Origin: Svornostia abyssi
GTDB taxonomy: Bacteria; Actinomycetota; Thermoleophilia; Solirubrobacterales; Solirubrobacteraceae
NCBI GenBank assembly: GCA_024666565.1
Contig: CP088295.1
Span: forward strand, 3,410,001-3,474,000
Direction: 5' to 3'
DNA length: 64,000 nt
The position numbers were made by a program, and so were the translations under genes. Below are positions 45,275-53,808 of the stretch, piece after piece. Numbering within the stretch: position 1 is the first letter of the stretch; every line of letters starts with the position of its first letter. The notes under the pieces were generated by a model that saw nothing but the letters and a program-made list of their open reading frames with translations, was not told the DNA's origin and did not search any database.

Positions 45275-46177
45275 CCGGGCGGCGAGTCTAGATGCAGCGC
45301 CGCGACGACCTCATCGGCCGTCCGGTCCGTGACGTCGACCAGCTCGACCCCCGCGAGCTTGCGCATCCACGTCAACTGGCGGCGAGCCAGGCGGCGCGTC
45401 CGGACCTTCGCCCCTTCGATGTCCCCCGTCAGGAACTCGGAGAACCCGACGGCCGCACGGGCGGTCGGCGACGCGCCCGGCGGCATCGGCGCGGCGAACC
45501 TCGTCCACGACGCCCGCAGCGACCATCTCGTCGACGCGCGCGTCGATGCGGGCGACGAGCGCCTCGCGGTCCATGACGAGCCCGACGAGGCGGGTGGGAT
45601 GGCGCGTGTGTGCGGTCCACAGCTCGTTCTCGGCCGGAGGCGGCTCGAGCGCGCCGGCGGCGAGCAGCTCGAGCGATCGCACGATCCGGGAGCGGTCGCG
45701 CGGCTCGATCCGCTCAGCCGCCCAGGGTGCCGCCTGCGCGAGCCGCGCGTGGAGCGCCTCGGGCCCGACGGTCTCGAGTTCCTCGAGGAGCGCCTCGCGC
45801 ACGCCGGGGCGCGGCGGCGGGCGCAGCTGGAGATCGGCGAGCGCGGCACGCAGATAGAGGCCGGTGCCACCGACGACGATCGGCGACGCGCCAACTGCGA
45901 GCGCCTGGTCGATCTCCGCGTGCGCGAGCCGCGCGTAGCGGGCGACGCTGAACTCGTCCGTCACGGGGGCGCATGCGACGAGGTGATGCTCCAACTCCGC
46001 GCGCTCCGCGGGAGACGGCGCCGCGGTGAGGATCTCCAGGCCCTGGTAGAGCTGCAGCGCGTCCGCACCGATGGCGACCGGCTGCCCGCCGGCGCTCCGG
46101 ATCGCCTGCGCTGCCGCCAGCGCGATCGCCGTCTTGCCGACAGCGGTCGGGCCGAAGATGGCGAGAACACCGGTCAC
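45271..46177 (-). CDS. miaA: tRNA dimethylallyltransferase MiaA, with an apparent frameshift
   Basis: Reconstructed as 301 residues. Frame one has the P-loop IFGPTAVGKTAIALAAA, ADALQLYQGLEILTAAPS, VVGGTGLYLRAALADL and the region to VDEMVAAGVVDEVRRADAAG. Frame two continues TARAAVGFSEFLTGDIEGAK and RQLTWMRKLAGVEL. The shift is in CCC at 45476-45478 (GGG on the coding strand); GG restores the protein. It adds a dimethylallyl group to A37 of tRNAs reading UNN codons; miaB at 51-52 kb would complete ms2i6A. The start is taken as GTG 46177; an upstream GTG at 46204 is possible. It is coupled to dapF by overlap. Confidence 0.88.
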
Positions 46178-46226
46178 GAGCGCCAGTATCGACGGGCCGG
46201 GCACCGCGTGGCGTTATGGTCGGCAC

Positions 46227-47387
46227 ATGCCCGTGCGCGTCGGCTGCGGCCTCGCAACGCATGCAGACCCCCACCTCGGCGCGCTGCAGGCGGCCGAGGA
46301 CGCACGCGAGGGGCTCCGCGGCACCCCGGCCGACATCGTCGCGGTCTTCCTCGCGGGCGGGCATCTCGGGGCGCCCGAGATCGCGCTGGACACCGTCGGC
46401 GCGATCCTCGATCCCGGCGGGCTCATCGGGTGCGGCGGCGCCGGCGTGGTGGGTGACGGCCGGGAGATCGAGCACGGGACCGCGATCTCGGTCTGGGCGG
46501 CGAACCTCGGCGGCGGCAGCGCGTCGACCTTCCACGCCGACGTGAGGCCCGGGGACGCGGGTGGTGTCACCGTGTCCGGCATGCCCGTGATCGCGGGCGC
46601 GGCAGGTGCCATCCTGCTGCCCGACCCGTTCACCTTCCCGACGGACGCGGTGCTCGACGAACTCGCCGCGCGCGCCCCAGGCGTCCCGGTCCTCGGCGGC
46701 GTCGCCAGCGCGCGGACGACCGACGGGTCGGCGGCACTGCTGTGCGATGACGAGATCCACGACGGAGGCGCGGTCGGCGTCCGCTTCGATGACATCGAGA
46801 TGCTCCCCTGCGTCTCGCAGGGCGCGCGGGCCGTCGGTCCCGAACTGGAGATCACCGCGGGTGCGGGTCACGTCATCCACGAGCTCGCCGGTGAGCCGGC
46901 GCTGCCGAAGCTGCGCGACGTCGTCGAAGGGTTGCCCGAGCACGAACGCGCCGCGGTCGCCGAGGGCGTGCTCCTCGGCATCGTGCTGGACGACGTCCCG
47001 ATGCCCGGGCCCGGGGACGTCCTCATCCGGGGCCTGCTCGGCGGCGACCCCGCCCAGGGGACGGTGGCCGTCGGGGCCCCCGTGACCGAGGGACAAGTCG
47101 TGCGCCTGCACGCCCGCGACGCTGCCACAGCCGACCGTGACCTGCGCGACGCGCTGGAGCTCCGCCGGATCGCCCTCGGAGGGGACGTCCCGGCCGGCGC
47201 GCTCGTGTTCACGTGCACCGGGCGCGGGCAGGAGATGTTCGGCGTTCCCAACCACGATGCGCGTTCGGTGCACGCGGGCCTTGCGGGGGCGCCCGCCGCT
47301 GGGTTCTTCGCGGCCGGTGAGATCGGGCCGGTGGGCGGCGGGAACTTCCTCCACGCGTTCACGGCGACTGTGGCAGTGTTCGCCTGA
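46227..47387 (+). CDS. FIST-domain sensory protein
   Basis: The 386-residue soluble protein has both FIST N and FIST C domains: VGCGLATHADPHLGALQAAE and FLAGGHL at the N-terminus, IGCGGAGVVGDGREIEHG in the middle, and FTCTGRGQEMFGVPNHDARS with GFFAAGEIGPVGGGNFLHAF at the end. FIST proteins bind small ligands, possibly amino acids, and are often linked to signal transduction. No kinase or cyclase domain is fused here. It is divergent from miaA and is followed 2 bp later by an SDR gene, probably one transcript. Confidence 0.88.
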   Translation: MPVRVGCGLATHADPHLGALQAAEDAREGLRGTPADIVAVFLAGGHLGAPEIALDTVGAILDPGGLIGCGGAGVVGDGREIEHGTAISVWAANLGGGSASTFHADVRPGDAGGVTVSGMPVIAGAAGAILLPDPFTFPTDAVLDELAARAPGVPVLGGVASARTTDGSAALLCDDEIHDGGAVGVRFDDIEMLPCVSQGARAVGPELEITAGAGHVIHELAGEPALPKLRDVVEGLPEHERAAVAEGVLLGIVLDDVPMPGPGDVLIRGLLGGDPAQGTVAVGAPVTEGQVVRLHARDAATADRDLRDALELRRIALGGDVPAGALVFTCTGRGQEMFGVPNHDARSVHAGLAGAPAAGFFAAGEIGPVGGGNFLHAFTATVAVFA

Positions 47388-47389
47388 CC

Positions 47390-48187
47390 ATGGAGCTTCG
47401 TGATCGCACCGTCCTGCTGACCGGCGCCACCGGAGGGATCGGGCACGCTATCGCCCGCGCGTGTGCCGCCCGCGGGGCGTCCCTCGTGCTCACCGGACGC
47501 CGCACCGATGTCCTCGAGGGCCTGGCCGCCGAGTTGGGCGCCCAGAGCGTCGCCGTCGACCTGGCCGACCGCGCGCAGCTCGACCGTCTGCTGGCCGACC
47601 ATGGCGATGCCGACGTCCTCATCGCCAACGCGGCGCTGCCCGCGACCGGGCTGATCAGCGAGCTCACGGTCGAGCAGATCGACCGCATGCTCGACGTGAA
47701 CCTCCGCGCGCCGGTGATGATGGCCCAGCGGATGGTCCCGGGCATGCTGTCGCGTGGCGCCGGGCACCTCGTCTTCATCTCGTCGCTGTCGGGCAAGGTG
47801 CCGTCGGCGCACAGCTCGATCTACAACGCCACGAAGTTCGGCATGCGCGGGTTTGCCGGTGCGCTGCGCGAGGAGTTGCACGACACCAACGTCGGGGTCT
47901 CCACGGTGTTCCCGGGCTTCATTCGCGACGCCGGGATGTTCGCCGAGGCCGACATCGAGCTGCCGCCCGGCGTTGGCACCCGGTCACCGGAGGAGGTCGC
48001 CGAGGCGACGGTCCGGGCGATCGAGCGCAACCGCCGCGAGGTCGACGTCGCGCCGCTCAGCATGCGCGCGGGCGTGATGGTCGCGGGCATGGCGCCCGAG
48101 CTGGCCAGCCGGTTTCAGCGCCGCATGGGCGCGGGCGACGTGGCCGAACGGCTCGCGGCCGGTCAGGCCGGCCGGCGCGACGGCTGA
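47390..48187 (+). CDS. Short-chain dehydrogenase/reductase
   Basis: The 265-residue classical SDR has the cofactor motif LTGATGGIGHAIA, NAALPATG (NNAG-like), VFISSLSGKVPSAHSSIYNA with catalytic Ser and the YNATKFGMRGF Tyr/Lys pair. GRRTD after the second strand suggests NADPH preference. It reduces or oxidises an alcohol/ketone of unknown identity. It starts 2 bp after the FIST gene stop and is probably co-transcribed. Confidence 0.88.
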   Translation: MELRDRTVLLTGATGGIGHAIARACAARGASLVLTGRRTDVLEGLAAELGAQSVAVDLADRAQLDRLLADHGDADVLIANAALPATGLISELTVEQIDRMLDVNLRAPVMMAQRMVPGMLSRGAGHLVFISSLSGKVPSAHSSIYNATKFGMRGFAGALREELHDTNVGVSTVFPGFIRDAGMFAEADIELPPGVGTRSPEEVAEATVRAIERNRREVDVAPLSMRAGVMVAGMAPELASRFQRRMGAGDVAERLAAGQAGRRDG

Positions 48188-48196
48188 ACCCTGGCG

Positions 48197-49132
48197 TCAG
48201 ACGCCGGCGGTCGCGCGCTGCACGCGCTGCGTTTCCGGCGCGACGGCCCGCAGGACTTCGGAGGCGAGCTGGGCACCGTGTGACGCGTCCTGCGGCGTGG
48301 CCTGGATGCGGACGATGAGCTCGTCGTCGTCGATCTCCTCGAGCAGCACGCGCGGTTCGCCGCGCATGGGCGTCTGCACGGTCTCGACGAGCAGGTCGTG
48401 CAGGTCCACCGGCGTGACGCCCCGTCGCAGCCGAGCCCGCAGGTTCACGCCGGCGGGTTCGCGCAACGGGATGATCGCCACGTCCATGACCGCCCGGTTG
48501 GGCACGAGGATCGAGTCCTCCCCGCTGGCCAGGACCGTGTGCAGCAGCCCGAGGGAGGACACGACGCCTTCGACCTCGCCCGCCAGCGGGCCGCCCTGCA
48601 GGCGGATCCGGTCGCCGACGCGGAACGGCTGGGCGGTCAGGATCACGACCCCGGCGATGAGGTTGCCGAGGGTCTGCTGCGCGGCGAGGCCGAGCAGGAT
48701 CGCCGCGGCGGCGGCAGCCGGAATGAAGGCCCGAGGGTCCACACCGCCGATACGCAGCGCGGCGGAGACCGCGGCGAGCGCGAGCACGAGCTTGACGATG
48801 AAGGCAAACGTGCCGGCGGCGCCCGGATCCAACCGCCGGAACATCAACGGGCCGAATGCTCGACCGAGGGAGCGGGCCAGCAGCGCACCGAGGACGAGCA
48901 CGAGTGCGGCCGTCACGAGCCGGATCGGCGCGTCGGGAGCGTCGATGCGGTCGCGCAGCGCATAGCCGATGAGGACCGCGCACAGGGCGGGAACGAGCAC
49001 GGCCGCCTCGATCCGGGCGCGACGTGCCTGGCGGTCACTCAGCTTGCGGGCCAGCCCGGCCTCCTGCCAGGCGTGGCTCTTCGTGTCGAGCATGCGGCGC
49101 ATCTGTTCAGGAGAACACGGCATAGTGCCCAT
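48197..49132 (-). CDS. MscS-type mechanosensitive channel
   Basis: The 311-residue small-conductance channel protein has about three to four membrane helices, the pore-lining helix (AAAAILLGLAAQQTLGNLIAG) and the MscS beta-domain (GVVILTAQPFRVGDRIRLQG, VEGVVSSLGLLHTVL, DSILVPNRAVMDV). A C-terminal alpha/beta region follows. It releases solutes at hypo-osmotic shock, complementing the OpuC uptake system. A short charged N-terminus (HAWQEAGLARKLSDRQARR) precedes the first helix. Confidence 0.88.
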   Translation of the reverse strand: MGTMPCSPEQMRRMLDTKSHAWQEAGLARKLSDRQARRARIEAAVLVPALCAVLIGYALRDRIDAPDAPIRLVTAALVLVLGALLARSLGRAFGPLMFRRLDPGAAGTFAFIVKLVLALAAVSAALRIGGVDPRAFIPAAAAAAILLGLAAQQTLGNLIAGVVILTAQPFRVGDRIRLQGGPLAGEVEGVVSSLGLLHTVLASGEDSILVPNRAVMDVAIIPLREPAGVNLRARLRRGVTPVDLHDLLVETVQTPMRGEPRVLLEEIDDDELIVRIQATPQDASHGAQLASEVLRAVAPETQRVQRATAGV

Positions 49133-49204
49133 GACAGTGTGATGTCGGGCACACAGGCGGGCCGGTCCGGATCGGGAACGGCCGCCCCACCGGGAGGGAG
49201 ATCA

Positions 49205-49536
49205 ATGCGTCACTGGGATCTGCAGACCATCGAGGTCATGCCGCGTCATCCGATCGTCCTGGACTCGCGCCGGGGGAATCGCGCTCGATCGCGCTCCATC
49301 TTCCGGCCGGCGAGGCCCTGGACGAGCATCAGGTCCACGAGCGCGCGCACCTCGTTGTGGTGGACGGCGAGGTCGAAGTCCGCAATGGCGCCTCTCCCCA
49401 GCGCGGGGGGCCGGGCCTGCTCGCGATCTTCGACCCGGCCGAACGCCACGAGATCCGCGCCGTGACCGACGCGCGGCTCCTGCTCATCCTGGCGCCGTGG
49501 CCGGGCGACGGACATCCCGGCGCCCGGGACCTCTGA
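49205..49536 (+). CDS. Small cupin-like protein, with an apparent frameshift
   Basis: Frame one encodes MRHWDLQTIEVMPRHPIVLD; the rest (LHLPAGEALDEHQVHERAHL, VVVDGEVEVRNG, GLLAIFDPAERHEIRAVTDA, ending PGDGHPGARDL) is in another frame. A sixth G in the run at 49275-49279 (five G present) would join them as a 110-residue cupin. The E-H-x-VHERAHL segment supplies the first metal-type motif. Function unknown. GGAGG precedes the ATG. It converges on the radical SAM gene 1 bp later. Confidence 0.65.
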
Positions 49537-49537
49537 G

Positions 49538-50593
49538 TCAGAACAGCGTCGTCTGCTCTGCCGCGGCAACACCTCCTCCGGTGTCGTGCGGCCGCGCCGC
49601 GCGTGCGGCTCGCATCGCCCTGAACCGCTCGGTCCCTTCGACGGCGTCGAGGCCGGGCGCCGGGTCGCGTGACTCGCTGCGGATGAGCTGGGCCAGACGA
49701 CGACGCTCGTACGCCGGCAGGTAGTCCCCCGCCCCGTACAGCTCCTCGTAGTGCTCGACCAGATCGGGCCGGCAGGAGCGCAGCCAGTCCATGAAGACGT
49801 CGCGCGTCTCGCCGCGCAGATGCAGGCCGATGCCGCCGATCTGGACCGCGCCTGCCTCTGCCGCCGCAGCAAGGAGCGGCGCGAGGTGCGCGGGCGCGTC
49901 GTTGACGCCGGGCATGAGCGGCGCCACGAGGACGCCCGTGGGAATCCCGCGCCGGTTCAGCTCGGCGACGGCCTCCATGCGCGCTCGGGGGTTCGGGGTG
50001 TGCGGCTCGGTCTGGCGCCACGCCCGCTCGTCCCAGGTCGGGATCGACAGGTCGGCGTACACCGGCGCTCGCTCGGCCGCGCGGACCATTAGGTCGGCGT
50101 CGCGCAGCAGCAGCGGCGACTTGGTCAGCACCGACGAGGGCGTGGCGCTGTCGCCGAGGGCCTCCCAGACCCCCGGCATCAACCGATACTTCGACTCGAC
50201 CCACTGGTACGGGTCGGTGTTCGTCCCCATGGCGACGTGCTCGCGGCGCCACCTGGGTCGCGACAGCTCTGCCCGCGCGACCTCCGGGGCGTTGACCTTG
50301 ACCACGATCTCGCGCTCGAAGTCCCGTCCGGGGTTGAACCCGAGAAACGTGTGGGTCGGGCGCGCGAAGCAATACACACACGCGTGACTGCAGCCCCGAT
50401 ACGGGTTGATCGTCCACCGGAACGGCATCCGCGACCGCTCCGGCACCCGGTTGAGCACGGACTTGGCCCGCACCTCGTAGAACCGGGTGTCCATCGCCTC
50501 CGGCACGTCGAAACGGCGCACGTGCGCCGGCTCGCGGTAGCCGGGCAGCGTGGCCGCCTCGTCGTGATCGATGCTCAGATGGTCCCAGCGCAC
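49538..50593 (-). CDS. Radical SAM protein, Rv2578c family
   Basis: The 351-residue radical SAM enzyme has the cluster motif NPYRGCSHACVYCFARPTH, then a PYQWVESKYRLMPGVWEAL segment and SIPTWDERAWRQTEPHTPNP. These belong to the Rv2578c/SplB-like DNA-repair-associated family. The product of this actinobacterial subfamily is not established. The start is GTG 50593 (VRWDHLSIDHDE), matching the usual MRWD beginning. It ends 1 bp from the cupin stop. Confidence 0.82.
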   Translation of the reverse strand: MRWDHLSIDHDEAATLPGYREPAHVRRFDVPEAMDTRFYEVRAKSVLNRVPERSRMPFRWTINPYRGCSHACVYCFARPTHTFLGFNPGRDFEREIVVKVNAPEVARAELSRPRWRREHVAMGTNTDPYQWVESKYRLMPGVWEALGDSATPSSVLTKSPLLLRDADLMVRAAERAPVYADLSIPTWDERAWRQTEPHTPNPRARMEAVAELNRRGIPTGVLVAPLMPGVNDAPAHLAPLLAAAAEAGAVQIGGIGLHLRGETRDVFMDWLRSCRPDLVEHYEELYGAGDYLPAYERRRLAQLIRSESRDPAPGLDAVEGTERFRAMRAARAARPHDTGGGVAAAEQTTLF

Positions 50594-50621
50594 GAACGTA
50601 TGTTCGCATGCTGGGAGGACA

Positions 50622-50915
50622 TCACGCGGCGCGCAGGCGCGGGTACGCCACGCGGTGAGCGGCGTCCGGGCGTTCCTCGCGGCCGAGCAGGTCCCGCTGG
50701 GTGCGCAACAGCGCCACCGCCGCGGCGGTCCGGCGGAACGGGTCGGCCACGACGGCGCCGTCGCGGACGGCAATCGCCGCGATGGGCCGGCCGCGCGCCT
50801 CGGCGAGCAGCACGGGACCACGCAGCGCGGGACGGCTGTCGAGCTCGGCGAGGTACGAGATCGCCGACGCATCGTCGGGCATGGCGGGGCGCAGGGTGAT
50901 CGGGCTGATGGGCAT
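50622..50915 (-). CDS. Small conserved GNAT-like protein
   Basis: The 97-residue protein starts ITLRPAMPDDASAISYLAEL after a short leader and continues LLAEARGRPIAAIAVRDGAV and ADPFRRTAAAVALLRTQRDL. Its first half resembles the N-terminus of GNAT acetyltransferases but the acetyl-CoA loop is missing. Similar ~100-residue actinobacterial proteins have no known function. The ATG at 50915 follows CAGGAGG. It is upstream of the radical SAM gene and perhaps co-transcribed. Confidence 0.65.
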   Translation of the reverse strand: MPISPITLRPAMPDDASAISYLAELDSRPALRGPVLLAEARGRPIAAIAVRDGAVVADPFRRTAAAVALLRTQRDLLGREERPDAAHRVAYPRLRAA

Positions 50916-50986
50916 GACGGGCCTCCTGTCGGGTGGTGTGCCTACCACCCTGGACGCCGGACCTTCCCGATTTCTTCCCGAACCCG

Positions 50987-52327
50987 TCAGGTGCTGCCGG
51001 CGAGACGCGCGACGAGCGACATCTCACCCGCGAGGGTCTGGCTCGTCGCCGAGACGATCTCGACGGGGACGATCTCCCCCGGCTGTGCCAGCCCGCTGAA
51101 GTTCACGACCTTGTTGTGCGACGACCGCCCGCGCAGTCGCGACGGATCGTTGCGCGACGGCCCTTCCACGAGAACGTCGAGCGTCCGCCCGACGAAGCGC
51201 TGCGACCGCTCATGCGCGCCCCGCTGGATGACCTCGACGAGGCGTTCCAGCCGCTCGACCTTCACCGGGTGCGGGATGAGGCCCTCGGTGATCTCTGCGG
51301 CCTCGGTGCCGCGGCGCGGCGAGAAGATGAACGTGAACGCCGCGTCGTAACCGACCTCCTCGCAGAGCGAGAGGGTCTCCTCGAAGTCCTCCTCGGTCTC
51401 CCCCGGGAACCCGACGATGACATCGGTCGTCAGCGCGACGTCCGGGACATGCTTGCGGATCATCGCCACCCGGTCGAGGTAGCGCTCGCGCGTGTAGGTC
51501 CGGCGCATCGCCTTGAGGATCCGGCTGGATCCGCTCTGCAGCGGCAGATGGATGTGCTGGCAGACCGACGGCAGCTCGGCGTGGCAGATGGCCACCTCCT
51601 CGCGCAGATCCTTCGGATGCGGGCTCGTGTAGCGGATGCGGTCGAGGCCGTCGAGGGCATCGAGGGCACGGAGCAGCTCGCTGAAGCTCCGCGGCCGGCC
51701 GTCGTCACCGCGCAGGTCGCGGCCGTAGCTGTTGACCGTCTGCCCGAGGAGCGTCACCTCGCGCACGCCGTCCGCGACGAGGCCCTGGACCTCGGCGATC
51801 AGCTCGTTGAACGGGCGGCTGGCCTCACGGCCCCGCGTGGAGGGGACGATGCAGTACGAGCAGCGGCAGTTGCACCCCACCTGGATCTGCACCCAGGCCT
51901 GGAACTCGCGCTCGCGCTTGGTCGGAAGGTGCCCGGGAAAGCCCTCGAACTCGAAGTAGCCCTGCGCGGTGATCGCGTCGGACGTCAGGAACTCGGCGAG
52001 CTTGTGCACCTGGCCGGGCCCGAAGGCGACATCCACGAACGGGAACCGCGCAAAGACCTCGTCCTTCACCGACTGCGCCCAGCAGCCCCCGACCCCGACG
52101 ACCCGGCTGGGGTCTTCGGACTTCAGCCGCTTGGCCTCCCCCAGGTGCGCGACGAACTTCGAGTCCGCCGATTCCCGGATCGAGCAGGTGTTGAAGAGGA
52201 TGAGATCGGCCTCGTCGCGCGCGGGCGCCTCGTCGTAGCCGAGCGTCTCGAGCATGCCCTTCATCCGCTCGGAGTCGTGCTCGTTCATCTGGCACCCGAA
52301 GGTGGTGACGTGGTAGCGCTTGCGCAT
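50987..52327 (-). CDS. miaB: tRNA-2-methylthio-N6-dimethylallyladenosine synthase MiaB
   Basis: The 446-residue methylthiotransferase has a UPF0004 domain (VTTFGCQMNEHDSERMKGML, LFNTCSIRESAD, GVGGCWAQ) carrying one Fe-S cluster and the radical SAM motif VGCNCRCSYCIVPSTRGRE. HIHLPLQSGSSRILKAMRR and a C-terminal TRAM domain follow (GRTLDVLVEG to GEIVPVEIV). It converts i6A37 to ms2i6A37 after MiaA. It lies 30 bp downstream of apbE in the same direction. Confidence 0.95.
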   Translation of the reverse strand: MRKRYHVTTFGCQMNEHDSERMKGMLETLGYDEAPARDEADLILFNTCSIRESADSKFVAHLGEAKRLKSEDPSRVVGVGGCWAQSVKDEVFARFPFVDVAFGPGQVHKLAEFLTSDAITAQGYFEFEGFPGHLPTKREREFQAWVQIQVGCNCRCSYCIVPSTRGREASRPFNELIAEVQGLVADGVREVTLLGQTVNSYGRDLRGDDGRPRSFSELLRALDALDGLDRIRYTSPHPKDLREEVAICHAELPSVCQHIHLPLQSGSSRILKAMRRTYTRERYLDRVAMIRKHVPDVALTTDVIVGFPGETEEDFEETLSLCEEVGYDAAFTFIFSPRRGTEAAEITEGLIPHPVKVERLERLVEVIQRGAHERSQRFVGRTLDVLVEGPSRNDPSRLRGRSSHNKVVNFSGLAQPGEIVPVEIVSATSQTLAGEMSLVARLAGST

Positions 52328-52357
52328 CGACGGACAGGCTACCCCGCCGATGCGTGC

Positions 52358-53332
52358 TCAGCGGGCGACGACCCAGCGCTCGCGCGGGTGACGCCGCACC
52401 CGCAGCGTGTGGGCCGGCTGGTTCGTCAGCACCTCGACATCGCCGTCCTCGTGCACGATGACACCGCCGCGTCGGCGCAGCAGCCGTCGCGCGCCCTCCG
52501 CTCCGCGCAGGAAGGCCATCTTCGCGAGGACCTCGGCCTCCAGTGCCGTGGCACCGACGGCCGTGGCGCTCAGCAGCCCGGACCAGCACGGTTCGCCGGT
52601 CGACGGATCGAGCAGATGGTGCGCCCAGCCGTCGCCGTCGCGCAGCCAGGCGCGGCGCGTCATGCCCGACGTCGCGACGCCGCCCTGGGTGACGCGAAGG
52701 GTCGCCACGGTCTCTCCCGTGCGCGGATGGTCGACGAGGACGGCGTGCGGGCGGGCGGCGGAGCCGCCGAGCGCAAGGTCACCGCCGCAGTCGACGATCG
52801 CGTGGCGCGCGCCGGTCAGCAGACGCAGCGCCCGGTCGGCGGCGTGCCCCTTCGCCGTTCCGCCGAGATCGATGCGCACCCCGGGCGGTCGCGTGATCGT
52901 TCCGGAGGCGTCGTCGACGCAGACGCGCTGCCACGCGCCGGCGCTCGACGGCGCGGCCTTGCCACGGGCCGGAGCGGCGGTCAGCGCCGCGTCGACGTCG
53001 GGGGCCGGGACACCGACGAGCGATTTCCGGTAACCGGCCGCCTCGATCGCGTCGAGGAGCGTCGGATCGACGAGCCCGGCGGACCGCTGGGCGGCCCACA
53101 GGGCGGCCGTGACGTGGTCACGGAGCAGCGGACCCGCCGCCACGACGGACGCCTCGGCGGCGTTCAGCCGTGACAACGCGCTGTCGGGCTCGAAGCGGGT
53201 GAGTTGCTGGTCGGTGTGCTCGAGTTCCGCCCGCGCACTGCGCACGCGGTGCTCGAGTGCGGGATGGGCGCCCTCGGCTGCGACGCGCATGCGGGTACCC
53301 ATCGCGGGGAATCGGACGTCGTACGCGCTCAT
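52358..53332 (-). CDS. apbE: FAD:protein FMN transferase (ApbE)
   Basis: The 324-residue ApbE protein has DVRFPAMGTRMRV, LTRFEPDSALSRLNAA, the GGTAKGHAADRALRLL and DCGGDLALGG motifs, and ATSGMTRRAWLRD with LDPSTGEP. It transfers FMN from FAD to Thr in flavoproteins on the extracytoplasmic side in most species; no signal peptide is apparent here. Its ATG overlaps the upstream small membrane protein stop. That partner may be the flavin-carrying or anchoring protein, but it lacks an obvious FMN-binding domain. Confidence 0.92.
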   Translation of the reverse strand: MSAYDVRFPAMGTRMRVAAEGAHPALEHRVRSARAELEHTDQQLTRFEPDSALSRLNAAEASVVAAGPLLRDHVTAALWAAQRSAGLVDPTLLDAIEAAGYRKSLVGVPAPDVDAALTAAPARGKAAPSSAGAWQRVCVDDASGTITRPPGVRIDLGGTAKGHAADRALRLLTGARHAIVDCGGDLALGGSAARPHAVLVDHPRTGETVATLRVTQGGVATSGMTRRAWLRDGDGWAHHLLDPSTGEPCWSGLLSATAVGATALEAEVLAKMAFLRGAEGARRLLRRRGGVIVHEDGDVEVLTNQPAHTLRVRRHPRERWVVAR

Positions 53333-53739
53333 GACACGCTGGTCCTGGGCGACGCGAGACCCTGGCCCTGGTCCGGCACCGCCTGCTGGCTCTGGTCGGG
53401 CACGGACTGCTGGCCCTGGCCCGGAGCGGTCTGTCCGTCCATGCCGGGAGGCGCCGGCGGAGCGCCGGCCGCGCCGTCCTGGTTCCACGGCGGAACCTGC
53501 TGCTGCGCGGTGCCGCCGTCGGTGGCGCCGGGGGCCTGCTGCTGGCCCTGGGACTGCCCCATACCGGGCGGACCGCCCTGGCCGGGACCGGCGCCGGTGG
53601 CGGCGCTGCCATCGGAGGACGCCGCCTGGATGCCGATGATCGCGGCGACGGCGACCGTCGCAGCCGCCCCGGCGGGGAGATAGCGCTGCCAGACAGGCTT
53701 CTCCTCGGGGGTGGGAGTGGGTGTCGTCTGAGGGGTCAT
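53329..53739 (-). CDS. Single-pass membrane protein with Gln/Pro/Gly-rich exterior
   Basis: The 136-residue protein has a Thr/Pro-rich start (TPQTTPTPTPEEKPVWQRYL), one membrane helix (AGAAATVAVAAIIGIQAA) and a low-complexity extracellular tail with repeated Q/G/P stretches (GQGGPPGMGQSQGQQQAPG, and a repeated PDQSQQAVPDQGQG pattern). No domain is recognised. It is translationally coupled to apbE, as small membrane partners of ApbE often are. Confidence 0.6.
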   Translation of the reverse strand: MTPQTTPTPTPEEKPVWQRYLPAGAAATVAVAAIIGIQAASSDGSAATGAGPGQGGPPGMGQSQGQQQAPGATDGGTAQQQVPPWNQDGAAGAPPAPPGMDGQTAPGQGQQSVPDQSQQAVPDQGQGLASPRTSVS

Positions 53740-53808
53740 GACGCACACCTTCGGCCCCGCGGGTTAAGCGCCCCTTCCGGCGGGCTGGGCGTTCCCTGAG
53801 AACTCGTC